The notes below the pieces were generated by a model, which saw only the letters and a program-made list of their open reading frames with translations, was not told the origin of the DNA and made no database searches. A program made the position numbers and the translations under genes. A stretch of 64,000 bases of DNA from an uncultured Bacteroidales bacterium (lineage in GTDB: Bacteria > Bacteroidota > Bacteroidia > Bacteroidales > UBA932): NCBI GenBank assembly GCA_905233275.1, contig CAJODR010000004.1, positions 98,638 through 162,637 of the forward strand. The letters run 5' to 3'. This document shows positions 25,324 through 33,997 of the stretch, in pieces (position 1 is the first letter of the stretch; each line of letters begins with the position of its first letter).

Positions 25324-26059
25324 TCCGGAGAATAGCTGCGGCCTCAGCTTCGGCCTCGCCGAGAGACCCGTATTTACCTACATCGACCATCCTCGAGCCA
25401 GTGGCGTCATAGCCGGCGACAGGATGGTCGCGGCATATACGCAGGTAGAAATCCATTATCGGGAATCTCTCCTCACCGTCCATCGCCTCCTCCATCAGGG
25501 GGAAGACGCTGTCGGAAATGAGATGAATGCCGGAGAATGCCAGCATACGGTACTTGGAGACATCCAAATCTCCGTTCGGTGAACGGACTTCGCCGGTAGC
25601 GGTGTCAGTCCAGCCCACCAGCCGCATATCGTCGTCGAAAAGAAGATACCTGCGAGTTCTCCGTTCGCTCACGGCAAGCGTCGCGACGGCATCTTCCGGC
25701 GCTGATGCCGCAAAGTCCCGGAGACTGATGTCGGAAATGATATCCACGTTGTGCACGAGGAACTTGCCGCAGCCTTCAAGAAGCGGTCTGGCATGAAGCA
25801 CAGCACCGCCGGTTTCGAGGAGACGGTCCGATTCGTCGGAGACGGTAGCATAGGGGTAAAAAACTGACAGAAAGTCCCTTATCTGCTCCGGAAAGTGATG
25901 CACATTGACGACGAGCTCGTCGAATCCCTCCGCAATCAGCCGGTCAGCCACATGCGCAAGAAGCGGTTTGCCACAGACAGGCACAAGCGCTTTCGGCATC
26001 GTGTCCGTCAGGGGTCTGAGCCTCGTCCCGAGGCCCGCGGCAAAGATAAACCCTCTCAT
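25298..26059 (-). CDS. MurU-like sugar-1-phosphate nucleotidyltransferase
   Basis: A 253-residue pyrophosphorylase with FAAGLGTRLRPLTDTMPKALVPVCGKPLL at the N-terminus, the HNVDIISD metal-binding segment near residue 100, and a shortened C-terminus without the left-handed beta-helix. This size and its gene partner (an AmgK-like kinase whose stop overlaps its start by 4 bases) point to MurU, which makes UDP-MurNAc from MurNAc-1-phosphate in the recycling bypass known from Pseudomonas. Other sugar-1-phosphate substrates remain possible. Confidence 0.75.
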   Translation of the reverse strand: MRGFIFAAGLGTRLRPLTDTMPKALVPVCGKPLLAHVADRLIAEGFDELVVNVHHFPEQIRDFLSVFYPYATVSDESDRLLETGGAVLHARPLLEGCGKFLVHNVDIISDISLRDFAASAPEDAVATLAVSERRTRRYLLFDDDMRLVGWTDTATGEVRSPNGDLDVSKYRMLAFSGIHLISDSVFPLMEEAMDGEERFPIMDFYLRICRDHPVAGYDATGSRMVDVGKYGSLGEAEAEAAAILRTISSGRRP

Positions 26060-27456
26060 AACTCCCGCCTGATACCAAGCTCCCGGTGAATCAAGCGCAC
26101 ATGCACTTCCGGGAACATCTCCTTCACATGCGCAGCAAGATGCTCGGCACTATACGCACTACGGTGCTGACCGCCGGTGCAGCCGAAACTCACCTGAAAA
26201 TGGGAAAAACCCCGTTCAAGAAATCTCCTCACATGCGCATCCACAAGTGAATACACCCCATCCAAAAAAGCAGTAATCTCCCCGTCCTCTTCGAGGAACT
26301 CAATCACCGGGGCATCAAGTCCATTCAACTTCTTGAACCGCTCATACCTCCCCGGATTATGCACCGCCCTGCAATCAAACACAAATCCCCCACCATTCCC
26401 GCTCTCATCCTCCGGAATACCTTTTTTGTACGAAAAACTATAAATATCTACAATCAGACCAGAAGGAAGATCATCATGATCTTCCGCATTGCTGTTTACA
26501 AGATCAGAAAGAACTTCTGTGAGGTAAGGGTAGGCGGGGAAAGGGAGGAGGGTGGAGAGGTTGTCGAGGGCGGGGGCGATGCTGTCGATGAAGTATTGTT
26601 TCTTTTCGATGAGACCGCGGAAGCCGTAGCAGCCGAGGACCTGGAGGAGGCGGAAGAGGGTGAAGAGGCGGAACTGGTCCCGGAAGCGTTCCTGGGGGAT
26701 GGTGACGTAGCGGGAGAGCTCTTCGCGGTATGCTTCGATCATTTCCTCCCGAAGGGTGTCGGGATAGCGGGCGCTGGCCTGATAGACGAAGGAGGCGAGG
26801 TCGTAGTAGAACGGTCCCTTGCGGCCTCCCTGGTAGTCGATGAACCACGGTTGGCCGTCACGGAGCATGATGTTGCGGCCCTGGAAGTCGCGGTACATGA
26901 AGGTGTCCGAGCGGACTGCGAGGAGGTCGGCCCTGAGGCGGTCGAAATCGTCCTGGAGGCGGACTTCGTTGAATTCTACGCCGCGGAGCTTGAGGAAATC
27001 GTATTTGAAATAGTTGAGATCGAAATCCACCATCCTGGCGTCGAACTCCGGCTGGGGATAGCAGACGCTGAAATCGAGACCCTCAGCACCCTCGAACTGG
27101 AGACGCGGTAGCGCCCTGACTGCACGGAGGAGAAGCGTTTTCTCTTCATCGGAATAGTGCCCCGAGGCACGTCCGGCAGCGACTGCGTCGAATAGCGACA
27201 GCTCCCCGAGATCCTCCTGGAGATAACTCATCCCATCATCGGATACGGCATAAATCTCCGGGACGGCCAGTCCCTTCGAACGGAAATGGCGCGAAATTGT
27301 GAGGAACGCGCGATTCTCATCAGGGTCGGTCCCAACGACTCCGATTGCCGTCACAGGGCCGTACAGGCGGTAATAGGTCCGGTGGCTGCCGGAGACCGGC
27401 AACTGCTGGACGCTGGTGGGCGGGACGCCGAAATGCTTGATGTAGAGGTCAGTCAA
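26056..27456 (-). CDS. AmgK-like sugar kinase fused to a RapZ C-terminal domain
   Basis: A 466-residue two-domain protein. Residues 1-320 form an aminoglycoside-phosphotransferase fold with catalytic loop YRDFQGRN (188-195) and metal ligand FIDYQGG (Asp207), resembling AmgK, the anomeric MurNAc/GlcNAc kinase. Residues about 333-466 match the C-terminal domain of RapZ, with the hallmark GCTGGQHRS at 425-433; the RapZ N-terminal P-loop domain is absent. In E. coli this C-terminal domain binds glucosamine-6-phosphate and RNA. The fusion could sense amino-sugar supply while feeding the salvage path with the adjoining MurU-like enzyme. It overlaps pncB by 8 bases. Confidence 0.78.
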   Translation of the reverse strand: MTDLYIKHFGVPPTSVQQLPVSGSHRTYYRLYGPVTAIGVVGTDPDENRAFLTISRHFRSKGLAVPEIYAVSDDGMSYLQEDLGELSLFDAVAAGRASGHYSDEEKTLLLRAVRALPRLQFEGAEGLDFSVCYPQPEFDARMVDFDLNYFKYDFLKLRGVEFNEVRLQDDFDRLRADLLAVRSDTFMYRDFQGRNIMLRDGQPWFIDYQGGRKGPFYYDLASFVYQASARYPDTLREEMIEAYREELSRYVTIPQERFRDQFRLFTLFRLLQVLGCYGFRGLIEKKQYFIDSIAPALDNLSTLLPFPAYPYLTEVLSDLVNSNAEDHDDLPSGLIVDIYSFSYKKGIPEDESGNGGGFVFDCRAVHNPGRYERFKKLNGLDAPVIEFLEEDGEITAFLDGVYSLVDAHVRRFLERGFSHFQVSFGCTGGQHRSAYSAEHLAAHVKEMFPEVHVRLIHRELGIRREL

Positions 27457-28945
27457 TGGTGAAGGATTTGATTTCGCGGACGAGGATGTCGAGGATCTCC
27501 ATCTTGGTATTGTAGAGGTCGTCGGAGATGTCGACCTTGTAATAATGCGGGTTGATGAGACGCCTCTCCGCCGGAGAGAAGTGGAGGAGGTTATCGTCGA
27601 AGAATGCCTTCTTTTCGGGCAGGGTATGCACTTCGGCTACCCTTTCGCCGCCTTTGATAACGGGCAACTGAAGAGGCCGGGCGGTGTATTCGCCTTTCGG
27701 GAATGTCTTGTATTTGTAGGCGTCGTATTCGTCGCGGACGGTGATTTCCTCGCCTGCGAGGATGGCCTTTTCGAGGCTGTCGCCGCGGAGGCAGGTGACG
27801 TCCACTTTGTGGATCATGCCGTCAGGGGCCGCGCTCTTATCCGACTTGACATCGATGCGGTAGGTCACCTGGAAGCCGGGATTGATGAGCTTGATCTTGT
27901 CTTCGGAACGCTTGAGGACGGGTTTGTCGTCAATCTGCACGAGTTTGTAGACATTGCCGAAGCAGGGAGCCGCCTTGGAGGTAGCAATGGCGTCGCCGAC
28001 ACCATAGCTGTCGATGCGGGCGCCCTGGCGCTCAAGGTCCGTGATGAGATATTCGTCCAGGCCGTTGGTGGCGAATATCTTGCACTTCGTCAGGCCGTGC
28101 TCGTCGAGTATACGGCGCACCTCCGTAGACAGATAAGCAAGGTCGCCGCTGTCGAGACGGACGCCGTAACCACCTGGGTATGAGTCATCTATACCGCTTT
28201 CGCGGAATGCCCGGATGGCGTTGAGGATGCCGCAGCGGAGGGTGTCGTAGGTATCTATGAGGAGGATAATATTCTCTCCCCTGTGGGTCTTGATATAGTC
28301 GCGGAATGCCTCGTGCTCGCCCTCCACCGTACTGCCGTAAGAGGTCACGAAACTGTGCGCCATGGTGCCGGTCGAGGGCACGCCGCTCATGGCTCCGGTA
28401 AGGATGTTGGAGGTCGATGCGCAGCCGGCGATGATGGCCGCTTTGGCTCCGTATACCGCTGCCCAGGGGCCGTGGGCCCTCCTGGAGCCGAATTCGCTCA
28501 CGGGATGGTTGGTAGCCCTGCAGACGCGGGATGCCTTGGTCGCGACCGCCATCTGGTGGTTGAGTATGGTGAGCATCGGGGTCTCCAGAACCTGCGCCTC
28601 GATGAGAGGTCCGACCACCGTCACTATCGGCTGGTTGGGGAATACTATTTCGCCTTCGCGCATGGCGTAAATATCGCCGGTAAAGCGCATGGTCGAGAGG
28701 TAACGGCGGAACTCCCGGTATTCCTCGCCGGGGAGGAATTTTTCATAGAAGCTCTCAGGCTCGTCGCCGAGGTGGCGGACCATTTCGATGACCTCTTCGG
28801 TGCCGCTTACGACCGCCCAGTTGTTGTTCTCCGGGGCTTTGCGGTAAAACAGGTTGAAAATGGCGATACGGTCCTTGTGGCCGCATTCATAATAGGACTT
28901 TCCCATCGTGTACTGGTACTTGTCGGAGCAATAGGCGTTATTCAT
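27449..28945 (-). CDS. pncB: Nicotinate phosphoribosyltransferase
   Basis: Makes nicotinate mononucleotide from nicotinate and PRPP in NAD salvage. The 498-residue protein carries SEFGSRRAHGP (the phosphate-linked histidine region), the SNILTGAMSGVPSTGTMAHS segment and GVRLDSGDLAYLS, all standard NAPRTase features. ATG at 28943-28945 (MNNAYCSDKYQYTMG) is chosen over an upstream frame that runs through the divergent porin gene. A near-consensus -7 box (TATCTTTA) lies 5 bases upstream, so the leader would be very short. It overlaps the kinase gene downstream. Confidence 0.92.
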   Translation of the reverse strand: MNNAYCSDKYQYTMGKSYYECGHKDRIAIFNLFYRKAPENNNWAVVSGTEEVIEMVRHLGDEPESFYEKFLPGEEYREFRRYLSTMRFTGDIYAMREGEIVFPNQPIVTVVGPLIEAQVLETPMLTILNHQMAVATKASRVCRATNHPVSEFGSRRAHGPWAAVYGAKAAIIAGCASTSNILTGAMSGVPSTGTMAHSFVTSYGSTVEGEHEAFRDYIKTHRGENIILLIDTYDTLRCGILNAIRAFRESGIDDSYPGGYGVRLDSGDLAYLSTEVRRILDEHGLTKCKIFATNGLDEYLITDLERQGARIDSYGVGDAIATSKAAPCFGNVYKLVQIDDKPVLKRSEDKIKLINPGFQVTYRIDVKSDKSAAPDGMIHKVDVTCLRGDSLEKAILAGEEITVRDEYDAYKYKTFPKGEYTARPLQLPVIKGGERVAEVHTLPEKKAFFDDNLLHFSPAERRLINPHYYKVDISDDLYNTKMEILDILVREIKSFTID

Positions 28946-28949
28946 GCCG

Positions 28950-28994
28950 TAAAGATACGCAATTTTTTCAATTCGGGGATAATTCTTATCTTTG
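28950..28994. promoter_or_regulatory. Divergent -7 boxes for pncB and the putative porin
   Basis: Reverse-strand TATCTTTA at 28950-28957 (one mismatch to consensus) and forward TATCTTTG at 28987-28994. The first coding bases of both genes follow within about 10 bases, so both leaders are minimal. Confidence 0.55.
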
Positions 28995-29000
28995 CAGGTT

Positions 29001-31742
29001 GTGAGCAGACTAAGCGACATACTCGTTCCGGCGGCCATTGCGGGCACTGTTCTCCTCCAGAGCATAGGACTCAATCACAGGAGCCCTGAGAAGATGGCGC
29101 TCCGGCTGGACCTCAGTGTACGCGATACAGTGACCACCGCAAAGGACACCATCGTGACCGGCAGCATTCCGGAAGAGGAAGACACTGTCCTATTCGGCTT
29201 TACAGAGGACCTCGACACCGTTCCGCGCATCATGGCGAGGGATACGATGAAGGTGCCTGATTCGCTCCGCGTCACCGATCCGTTCCGCTTCCGCTACTAT
29301 GCCGCGATCAAGGATTCGCTCACGCACCGCATTGTCGTGGATTCGCTGAAAGCGGTTGGAGACTCGCTGGACTGGCCGGTTGTGGATTCGCTCTACCTGG
29401 CGGATTCGACCGAGACGGCGACGAGAAAATTCAATGAATGGTACGCCTCGCTGACCAAGAAGGAACGCAAGCGCTACGATTACGAAAAGGCCCTCCCGGC
29501 AAAGCTCCACCGCCTCGACAGCATCGCCGCGGTCAAGGATTCGATCAAGGCCATCAGGGATTCCATCAGGGAGAATACCCCGCGAATCCTCGAGACATTC
29601 GCCATTCCCGATTCGATGCAGTACAAGAGGATCATCACCTGGCATCCTGACGAATGGTTCGGCAAAGTCGAGCTGCAGCCGTTCGATACCACCTTCAACC
29701 TGCAGTTCTACGACCATCCCTACTATCGGGAAGACGTAAATATCACCCACTTGGGCCCGATCGGCTCGGCGGCGAGGTCGTTCAACTATTTCAAGATGGC
29801 GGGCTCTGAAGGCGTCGGATTCTATGCCCCTTACGAGAAGTATTCATTCTCCCCCGCATCGGTCCCGCTGTACAACACCAAGACGCCGCACACCGAACTG
29901 GAATACCACGGCACCATATTCTCCAACGAAGAAAGGGAGGAGGACAACATCCGCATATTCACTACGCAGAATATCTACCCGTCCCTCAATTTCACCCTCG
30001 AATACAAGCGGTACGGCAGCGGTGGTATGCTCCTCAACGAGAGTACGGCCAACAAGACATTCGTCGCCTCGTCCAACTATCTCGGCAAGCGCTACGTCGC
30101 CCAGGGCGGCTACATATATAATAAAGTCACCCGCACGGAAAACGGCGGCCTCAAGGACAGCTACTGGATCCGGGACACGACGGTCAATTCCCGCGAAATA
30201 GACGTCCACCTCCTCAAGGCCTCCAACCATCTGAAGAAGAATACCGTATTCTTCAACCAGACGTACAGCATGCCTTTCTACTTCCTCGAGACCATTCCCT
30301 TGAGGAAGGAAGAAAAGGCCGACGCAGCGCGTCTCGCCAGCGTGACAGCGAGCGGAGACAGTCTAGCTATCCTGGCTACGCAAAATGAACTTGCAATAAA
30401 GGCGGAGAGGAGGGATTCGCTCAGAAATGCCATCCACGAGGGTGTCGGGCGCAACATAACCACCGCCTACATCGGCACCGCCAGCGAGTATTCCGTCTAT
30501 CACAAGATATACGAGGACCAGATCACCGACGCCGGCGGCAGGGAGTATTACCGCAACCTGTTCTACATCAACCCCACGACGAGTTTCGACTCCCTTAGGG
30601 TGATGAAATTTGAAAACAGGGCATTCATCCGCCTCCAGCCATGGTCAGAAGACGCGATAGTCTCCAAGATCGAAGGAGGTGTCGGCGACAAACTCCTCAG
30701 CCACCACATGTTCACCCCCGACGGCTATTTGACCGGCCCAAAAAACACGGTGTGGAATTCGCTCTACGCATATGCCGGAGCGGAAGGCCGCTGGAGAAAC
30801 AATATAGCCTGGGACGGCTTCGGGCGGTTTACATTCGGCGGACATGACGCCGGGGATTTCTTCATCGGGGCCAATGCCACCATCAGCCTCTTCCCCTTCA
30901 GGAGGGCCAGGAAGAGTCCGGTCACCATCAACGCCCATTTCGAGACGTCCCTGACCGAGCCGGAATACTTCCAGCAGCATTTCTACTCCAACCACCTGCA
31001 GTGGGACGCCTCATTCAGCAAGATTTCCGAGACCCGCCTGACCGGCAGAGTCAGCGTCCCCCGCTGGAATCTGGAGGCCGAAGCAGGCTACGCCCTCGTA
31101 AGCGGCCAGATGTACTATGACAGCACAGGCGTCGCGATGCAGGCAGGAAGCCCCGTCAGCGTCTTTTCGGCTTCGCTACGCAAGGATTTCACCTTCGGAA
31201 TCGTGCACCTGGACAACCGTGCGCTGCTCCAGTTCTCCTCCGACCAGTACGCCATGCCGCTTCCGACACTTGCCCTCAACCTCAAGTACTACCTCCAGTT
31301 CGACGTCAGGAAGAATGTCATGAAGATGCAGCTTGGCGCCAACATATTCTACAATACCGCCTGGTACGCCCCCGGCTACAATCCTGTCATCGGCCAGTTC
31401 ACCTCCCAGGACCGAGAGAAATACGGCAACTGCCCGGTCATCGACGCATTCATCAACATGCAGTGGAAGAGGGCCAGCATATTCGTCAAGGTGGGTAACG
31501 CCGGTCTCGGATGGCCCAACGACCGTCCCGACTACTTCAGCGCCGCGGGATACATCCAGCCGCAGAGGACCTTCAAGATCGGTATCTCATGGCCGTTCTA
31601 CACACAGCCGTACAAGAACGAATCCGTCAGCGGACGCGCTTCCGGCGGATTCAGCGGAGGCGGCTCAAGCGGCGGCAGAGGCGGCTCGAGCGGCGGAGGA
31701 GGCCGCAGGACCGGAGGCAACGGCAACGCAAGATCCAGATAA
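29001..31742 (+). CDS. Putative porin-family outer-membrane protein
   Basis: A protein of about 913 residues of the Bacteroidota 'putative porin' type: an N-terminal hydrophobic segment (about 5-25), a long acidic linker rich in DSL/DSI repeats, then a beta-strand-rich region (about 205-875) with alternating aromatic residues. It ends in an unusual 40-residue Gly/Ser/Arg tail (from about 875) after the last strand ISWPFYTQPYK. The start is uncertain: GTG at 29001 is used because it precedes the hydrophobic segment and follows the -7 box; TTG at 28992 lies inside that box. The next gene begins 3 bases later. Confidence 0.75.
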   Translation: MSRLSDILVPAAIAGTVLLQSIGLNHRSPEKMALRLDLSVRDTVTTAKDTIVTGSIPEEEDTVLFGFTEDLDTVPRIMARDTMKVPDSLRVTDPFRFRYYAAIKDSLTHRIVVDSLKAVGDSLDWPVVDSLYLADSTETATRKFNEWYASLTKKERKRYDYEKALPAKLHRLDSIAAVKDSIKAIRDSIRENTPRILETFAIPDSMQYKRIITWHPDEWFGKVELQPFDTTFNLQFYDHPYYREDVNITHLGPIGSAARSFNYFKMAGSEGVGFYAPYEKYSFSPASVPLYNTKTPHTELEYHGTIFSNEEREEDNIRIFTTQNIYPSLNFTLEYKRYGSGGMLLNESTANKTFVASSNYLGKRYVAQGGYIYNKVTRTENGGLKDSYWIRDTTVNSREIDVHLLKASNHLKKNTVFFNQTYSMPFYFLETIPLRKEEKADAARLASVTASGDSLAILATQNELAIKAERRDSLRNAIHEGVGRNITTAYIGTASEYSVYHKIYEDQITDAGGREYYRNLFYINPTTSFDSLRVMKFENRAFIRLQPWSEDAIVSKIEGGVGDKLLSHHMFTPDGYLTGPKNTVWNSLYAYAGAEGRWRNNIAWDGFGRFTFGGHDAGDFFIGANATISLFPFRRARKSPVTINAHFETSLTEPEYFQQHFYSNHLQWDASFSKISETRLTGRVSVPRWNLEAEAGYALVSGQMYYDSTGVAMQAGSPVSVFSASLRKDFTFGIVHLDNRALLQFSSDQYAMPLPTLALNLKYYLQFDVRKNVMKMQLGANIFYNTAWYAPGYNPVIGQFTSQDREKYGNCPVIDAFINMQWKRASIFVKVGNAGLGWPNDRPDYFSAAGYIQPQRTFKIGISWPFYTQPYKNESVSGRASGGFSGGGSSGGRGGSSGGGGRRTGGNGNARSR

Positions 31743-31745
31743 TAA

Positions 31746-32816
31746 ATGGCCATTTTCAGCGACAAGACAATTGCCCTGACAGTGGCCTGCCTCGGGGTTT
31801 TCTTCTCATGGAAAATCCTGACACCACCACAGTCCGTGACGGTCGATGACACGCCCGTCGAATCAGGACCCGTATCATTCTCCGGATTGGAATTGCGCTG
31901 CTCCATCGCCCTTCCGAAACCTTCCCCTCATCTCGGAAAGATAGACGGTCTGACTTACCTGATGCTTGAGAATTTCGCCGAAACTGACGGCTTCGAATGG
32001 TCCCTGCAATTCGACGACGTGCCGTCGGAAGCGCTCGATTCCCTTTCGGAGAATGCTCTCGACATCGTCATCACCTACCGTGATTCGCTGGGACAGAGGG
32101 AGTTGCCGGTCTCTCAGCCGGTCGAAGGCGAGATAGTCTGGGCGCTTTCGCCGGACCATGCTTCAAAGCTGGATTCTCTCAACCGCTGGCTGGAAGGATT
32201 CGTCGGAGACGAAGGGTACAAGAGCCTCGCCACCCGCTACAAATCCTACCATAACCCCTACAGTGCATGGTCCAAAGGCCTCCACCTGAGGAGAGTCAGC
32301 CCTTACGACGAACTTATCAAGCAGTACGCCAGGAAGATAGACTGGGACTGGAGGCTCCTCGCCTCGGTGATTTACAACGAATCCGCATTCTCCATCGGAG
32401 CCGAATCCAGAAAAGGTGCATTGGGCCTTATGCAGATTCTCCCTTCCGAGAATGATTCGGTAAAGGAAATGGCTGATCCTGAGAAGAATATCGGCCACGG
32501 CGTCAACTATCTCGGAAAGCTGAAACGCTTTTTCACCCGCTACGACGCCATTCCCGAAGAGGAAAGCCTCAAATTCGTAATCGCTGCATTCAACGCCGGC
32601 GAAGGCCGCATCCAGGACTGCATCCGCTTTGCAGAATCACAGGGCAAAGACGCATCCAGCTGGGAGAATATAGCCGCCGTGATTCCCCTGATGAGCGATG
32701 AAGAGCAGATTGTGGACACTCTTCTGGTGCACGGAAAGTTCAACGGCAGCGAGACGCTCAGTTACGTCGACAAAGTACTTGAAGTGTACGATCTCTACCG
32801 GGAAATCTGCCCTTAA
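31746..32816 (+). CDS. Membrane-anchored lytic transglycosylase (MltF-like)
   Basis: Cleaves peptidoglycan glycan strands to 1,6-anhydro-muropeptides. The 356-residue protein has an N-terminal membrane segment (about 7-24), a reduced substrate-binding-protein-like region (about 45-165) and an SLT domain with the catalytic glutamate in IYNESAF (Glu212), KGALGLMQILP and FNAGEGRI. The sensor part is shorter than in MltF of proteobacteria. It directly follows the porin gene. Its stop shares TTAA with the convergent permease gene. It could release sugars for the AmgK/MurU-type salvage genes nearby. Confidence 0.85.
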   Translation: MAIFSDKTIALTVACLGVFFSWKILTPPQSVTVDDTPVESGPVSFSGLELRCSIALPKPSPHLGKIDGLTYLMLENFAETDGFEWSLQFDDVPSEALDSLSENALDIVITYRDSLGQRELPVSQPVEGEIVWALSPDHASKLDSLNRWLEGFVGDEGYKSLATRYKSYHNPYSAWSKGLHLRRVSPYDELIKQYARKIDWDWRLLASVIYNESAFSIGAESRKGALGLMQILPSENDSVKEMADPEKNIGHGVNYLGKLKRFFTRYDAIPEEESLKFVIAAFNAGEGRIQDCIRFAESQGKDASSWENIAAVIPLMSDEEQIVDTLLVHGKFNGSETLSYVDKVLEVYDLYREICP

Positions 32817-33994
32817 TTCATCCTTACAGTATCTGCGGGATCGACTCTCGTGACAAACAGCACGGGGAGACTGACCAGCACGAGGAGCGCCGCCACGGCG
32901 ACGGCCTCGGCAGTGAGCAGATATGGCAGATTGAGGCTCACCGGCACGTAATCCACATAGTAATTGACCGGATTGAGCTTTATGAAATGCGTCACGTGCT
33001 GCACGACGCAGAAAAGAATGGCTGCAAGATTGCCCCATAGCAGGCCCGCGAGCACCTTTCTCAGCGATACGCGGAAGAATACCCCTACGAGAGCCATGTC
33101 GGTCATACCGAGCGACTTAAGCGTCCCGATAGTGGAAATGCTCCGGAACATCAGGATAAGCAGCCCCGATACCATATTGAATCCGGAGACAAGAATCATC
33201 AGGATCAGCACTACCCTGACATTGAAATCCAGCAGGTCCAGCCAGTCGAAAAGGGCCGGGAACGCATCCGGAGCAGACTGCACTACTACTCCTTCCACTC
33301 CATCCGGACCGTAGACCAGATCCTCTGCAGCGGCTTTTGCCGCCGAATAGCCCTTCGCGTCGAGATGCGAAGGGTCGAGACGCAGCTCCACGAGATTGAC
33401 CTCGTCATCCTCGTAGCGGCAGAGCCGTCTCATATCCGGGAGCGACGCATAAACCGTCGTCACCTCCTGCACCCTCACGGGCAGCGGAAACACCTCTGTA
33501 ACAACGAATTTGCGCGCAGCAATACGGGCATCCTCCATCTCTCCCCCACCGTAGGACACAAACCACGTCAGCATCTCGTCCCCCACTCCGATCCGGAGAC
33601 TGGAGGCCAGGGATTCAGGAATCCGCACACCAAGAGCGGTGGTGTCATCCGTTTCCACGCCCTTGACCATGACACCTTCGATGTCGGTGCCGGCCTGGAC
33701 TATTCCTGCCCTCAATATGGCAGGAGAAACTTCCCTGACTCCCGGCAGGCCGGAAAGAGCCTGCCGGAAGGTGGAAGTCAGCGGGAATGCCGGGGATTCC
33801 AGGGTGAACTGCTGCACCTGAGCGCTGAGGCGGATGTCCCCGACTACACTTGTGATTCCGCCGCGGATTTCGCGGCGGAATCCTGACGAGACCGCTACAG
33901 CGACCCCGATTACGAAAAAGCTCACGGCGACGGACAGTGTAACCATCCGCCCCCGGAAGCCAAGACGGCGCGCTATGAAGCGTGTCGCCTGCAT
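32813..33994 (-). CDS. LolC/E-like ABC transporter permease
   Basis: A 393-residue permease of the FtsX/MacB type: one N-terminal span (about 16-38), a large periplasmic domain (about 40-260) and three C-terminal spans, with the family's SISTIGTLKSLGMT cytoplasmic loop that contacts the ATPase and the RVDPADTVR end. Such proteins extract lipoproteins from the inner membrane for sorting, or export other substrates. No ATPase gene adjoins it, so its LolD-like partner must be elsewhere. It is the last gene of the minus-strand operon, 3 bases after the M13 peptidase gene. Confidence 0.85.
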   Translation of the reverse strand: MQATRFIARRLGFRGRMVTLSVAVSFFVIGVAVAVSSGFRREIRGGITSVVGDIRLSAQVQQFTLESPAFPLTSTFRQALSGLPGVREVSPAILRAGIVQAGTDIEGVMVKGVETDDTTALGVRIPESLASSLRIGVGDEMLTWFVSYGGGEMEDARIAARKFVVTEVFPLPVRVQEVTTVYASLPDMRRLCRYEDDEVNLVELRLDPSHLDAKGYSAAKAAAEDLVYGPDGVEGVVVQSAPDAFPALFDWLDLLDFNVRVVLILMILVSGFNMVSGLLILMFRSISTIGTLKSLGMTDMALVGVFFRVSLRKVLAGLLWGNLAAILFCVVQHVTHFIKLNPVNYYVDYVPVSLNLPYLLTAEAVAVAALLVLVSLPVLFVTRVDPADTVRMN

Positions 33995-33997
33995 GTT

